Positions 62,371-64,000 of a DNA stretch of 64,000 nucleotides are shown piece after piece. The position numbers and the translations under genes were made by a program. How positions within the stretch are numbered: position 1 is the first letter of the stretch; each line of letters opens with the position of its first letter. The DNA lies in assembly GCF_024204665.1 (NCBI RefSeq), contig NZ_CP100355.1:2027451-2091450 (forward strand), given 5' to 3'. This stretch comes from Natronosalvus rutilus. GTDB taxonomy: Archaea; Halobacteriota; Halobacteria; Halobacteriales; Natrialbaceae. Below the pieces are notes generated by a model that ran no database searches, was not told the origin of the DNA, and saw only the letters and a list, made by a program, of their open reading frames with translations.

Positions 62371-62438
62371 ATAATCCTTCACATCCCGATCTACAGCAAC
62401 GTACTTATCCGTCGGGCGAGTATGTACCACGATAACAC

Positions 62439-62921
62439 ATGTACGAGTGTATCCTCGTCCCGACCGACGGCTCGGTCGAGGGCGAGCGTGCAGTCGAGTA
62501 CGCCATCGACCTCGCCCGACTCCACGACGCGACGGTGCGCGCGATTTACGTGGTCAATGCGGCGAACTATGGCGGGCTGCCGATGGAGACCGCGTGGGAT
62601 GGGATCACCGACGCACTCCGGGAGGAAGGGGAAGCGGCCGTCGAGCGTGTCGTCGAACTCGCACCCGACGACGTGACTGTCGAGACACAGGTGCTCGAGG
62701 GCTCGCCCAGCCGCGTGATCGTCGCCGAGGCGCAACCGGAGAAGTGCGACCTCGTCGTCATGGGGACCCACGGACGCGGCGGCATCGACCGCCTCCTCCT
62801 GGGCAGCGTCACCGAACGCGTCGTCAGACGAGCCGGCGTCCCGGTCCTGACCGTTCGCGTCGACGGCGACCGCGACGACGAACTCGAGGGCGTGCAGAAC
62901 GCCCAGGCGACCGTCGAGTAG
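62439..62921 (+). CDS. Universal stress protein
   Basis: A 160-residue UspA-family protein. 'YECILVPTDGSVEGERAVEY' is the standard N-terminus with the Asp near the nucleotide. 'VVMGTHGRGGIDRLLLGSVT' followed by ERVV is the ATP-binding motif G-2x-G-9x-G(S/T), complete here. 'VPVLTVRV' is the last strand. A short acidic tail follows. It is divergent from thiC (94 bp between starts), with a TATA-like 'acttatc' about 33 bp before its ATG. Compare the broken copy at 14630-15084. Confidence 0.92.
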   Translation: MYECILVPTDGSVEGERAVEYAIDLARLHDATVRAIYVVNAANYGGLPMETAWDGITDALREEGEAAVERVVELAPDDVTVETQVLEGSPSRVIVAEAQPEKCDLVVMGTHGRGGIDRLLLGSVTERVVRRAGVPVLTVRVDGDRDDELEGVQNAQATVE

Positions 62922-62936
62922 CGGAATTCGACGCCG

Positions 62937-63881
62937 TTATTCGATGGGGCGAAGGTGCTCGCAGTCGCCCGTCGTCACCGTCCGCTCGCCCTCGTCGGTC
63001 GCAACCGTGAGCGCGCCGTGCCCGTCGACGTCGACGGCTCGACCGACGAGTTCGGTTCCGGCGACTTCGATCCGAACACGCTGGCCGGGCGTCGCCGCGA
63101 GGTCGCGCCAGGCGGGGATCACCGCGTCCAGGTTCGATCGGTACTCGTCGAAGGTCTCGAGCACCCGCTGGACGAACCGGCGTCGGCCGACGACCCCCGC
63201 CTCGTCGCAGATGCTCGTCGCTCCCTCGGGCAGGTCGGCGGCCTCGAGGTTGGCGTTGACGCCGATGCCGACGACGAGCCACGCGACGCGGTCGGTCTCG
63301 CCCTCCATCTCCGTCAGAATACCGGCTAGCTTGCGGTAGTCGCCCCCGTCACCCGGCACGATCACGTCGTTGGGCCACTTGATCGCCGCGTCGACACCCG
63401 CCTCTCGAGCGGCCCGCGCCGTGGCGACCGCGGCCGCGAGGGTGTAGAGGGGTGCGCGAGCGGGCGGGATCTCGGGTCGACAGAGGATACTGAGCCAGAC
63501 GCCGCCCGCAGGGGCGTCCCAGACGCGCTCGAGGCGGCCTCGTCCCCCGGTTTGCTCGTCGGCGACCACGACGACGTCGGTCTCACCGGACCCCGCTAAC
63601 TCGCGTGCGCGGTCGTTCGTGCTGGCGAGCGTCTCGTGGTACTCGACTGCGAAGGGCGCCTCGAGGCCGTACTCGATCGCCGGCCCTGAGTACGCGTCGA
63701 TCGAATCGCTGGCCAGGACGTAGCCCGATCCGGAGCTCTCGACATTGAAGCCGGCGTCCCGGAGCGCCTCAACGTGTTTCCAGACGGCCGCACGGGAGCA
63801 CTCGAGTTCGGCGGCGAGCTCCGGCCCCGACACGGGGCCATCGGCTAGCGCCTCGAGGACGGCGCGTCGCGTGTCATTCAT
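62937..63881 (-). CDS. birA: Biotin--[acetyl-CoA-carboxylase] ligase with HTH domain
   Basis: A 314-residue bifunctional BirA. Residues 1-60 form an HTH ('LADGPVSGPELAAELECSRA', 'AVWKHVEALRDAGFNVES'). Next comes the ligase domain: 'STNDRARELAGSGETDVVVV', the biotin/ATP loop 'GGRGRLERVWDAPAGGVWLS' and 'KWPNDVIVPG' with the catalytic Lys. 'GIGVNANLE' is the last core motif. A small C-terminal SH3-like domain ends '...EGERTVTTGDCEHLRPIE'. It biotinylates carboxylase carriers and may act as a repressor of biotin genes. Minus-strand ttaagta (63910-63904) lies 26 bp before the start, so the mRNA is leaderless. Confidence 0.94.
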   Translation of the reverse strand: MNDTRRAVLEALADGPVSGPELAAELECSRAAVWKHVEALRDAGFNVESSGSGYVLASDSIDAYSGPAIEYGLEAPFAVEYHETLASTNDRARELAGSGETDVVVVADEQTGGRGRLERVWDAPAGGVWLSILCRPEIPPARAPLYTLAAAVATARAAREAGVDAAIKWPNDVIVPGDGGDYRKLAGILTEMEGETDRVAWLVVGIGVNANLEAADLPEGATSICDEAGVVGRRRFVQRVLETFDEYRSNLDAVIPAWRDLAATPGQRVRIEVAGTELVGRAVDVDGHGALTVATDEGERTVTTGDCEHLRPIE

Positions 63882-63903
63882 GGTCGAGAAGGCGGTCGCG
63901 GGA

Positions 63904-63910
63904 TACTTAA
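63904..63910 (-). promoter_or_regulatory. TATA-like box of birA
   Basis: Minus-strand ttaagta at the expected 26-bp distance from the birA ATG (63881), identical to the box of the ArsR operon. Confidence 0.5.
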
Positions 63911-64000
63911 CCGGGGTGATTGCCGTTGATGGTTGGTGGGGCGATTGCAGTTCGACCAGGATCGCAACTCTGCCCGACTGGCCCGAACCCCTCGCGGCTT
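63911..64000. other. Right-edge stretch, nothing recognised
   Basis: About 90 bases upstream of birA contain no recognisable gene; the next gene presumably begins beyond the window. Confidence 0.35.

Noticed and set aside
62371-62438. TPP riboswitch upstream of thiC
   Set aside because: The gene appears leaderless (TATA 28 bp before the ATG), leaving no room for a riboswitch; control by the palindrome is more likely.

Overview
The window is chromosomal DNA from an extremely halophilic archaeon (class Halobacteria; gene content fits Natrialbaceae-type genomes, though the genus cannot be fixed from sequence alone). Evidence is the high G+C, the strongly acidic proteins, leaderless genes with a TATA-like box about 26-30 bp before the start codon, a bacterioruberin carotenoid operon, archaeal-type ProRS, Trm5/Taw1 and CTP-dependent riboflavin kinase, and a PGF-CTERM-type C-terminus.

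Layout. 0.3-12 kb: secreted PQQ-propeller protein, FAD oxidoreductase, aldo/keto reductase, MFS transporter, a frameshifted Bat-type regulator, a Nudix hydrolase, a sulfite-oxidase-like molybdoenzyme and a quinone oxidoreductase. 11.5-19.5 kb: proS, a CNNM/CBS membrane protein, then a disturbed stretch with a universal stress gene lacking a usable start, a DUF4177/membrane-protein pair, an ArsR-SRPBCC operon ending in a gutted SDR pseudogene, and a transposase scrap. 20-24.6 kb: glutamate synthase. 24.8-31.8 kb: a tightly overlapping three-gene helicase-nuclease operon that reads as an AddA-like protein plus an AddB split in two polypeptides. 32.5-38.6 kb: CBS protein, tRNA-Thr(CGU), Trm5, Rieske protein, RbkR-RibB, Taw1 and phosphoglycolate phosphatase. 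38.8-47.8 kb: glycerol catabolism, with glpK plus a membrane protein leftward and glpA-glpB-(small ORF)-glpC-(degenerate Orc1/Cdc6-like ATPase) rightward from a shared intergenic region. 48.8-52.2 kb: crtD-lyeJ-cruF for bacterioruberin. 52.4-64 kb: SDR, methyltransferase, PEP synthase, an acr3-arsC arsenic operon of lower G+C, PhzF, ThiC with a perfect 22-bp operator-like palindrome, a second universal stress protein and BirA.

How it works together. The glycerol block phosphorylates glycerol and oxidises glycerol 3-phosphate to dihydroxyacetone phosphate, with electrons passing to the membrane through GlpC; PEP synthase would allow gluconeogenesis from such carbon. The carotenoid block converts lycopene to bacterioruberin. 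Trm5 and Taw1 are successive enzymes of wyosine formation at G37 of tRNA-Phe. RbkR-RibB couple flavin synthesis to its control. The most promising candidate for an under-described system is the split AddAB-like operon; next are the ATPase lacking the Walker A lysine that is translationally linked to glpC, and the thiC palindrome.
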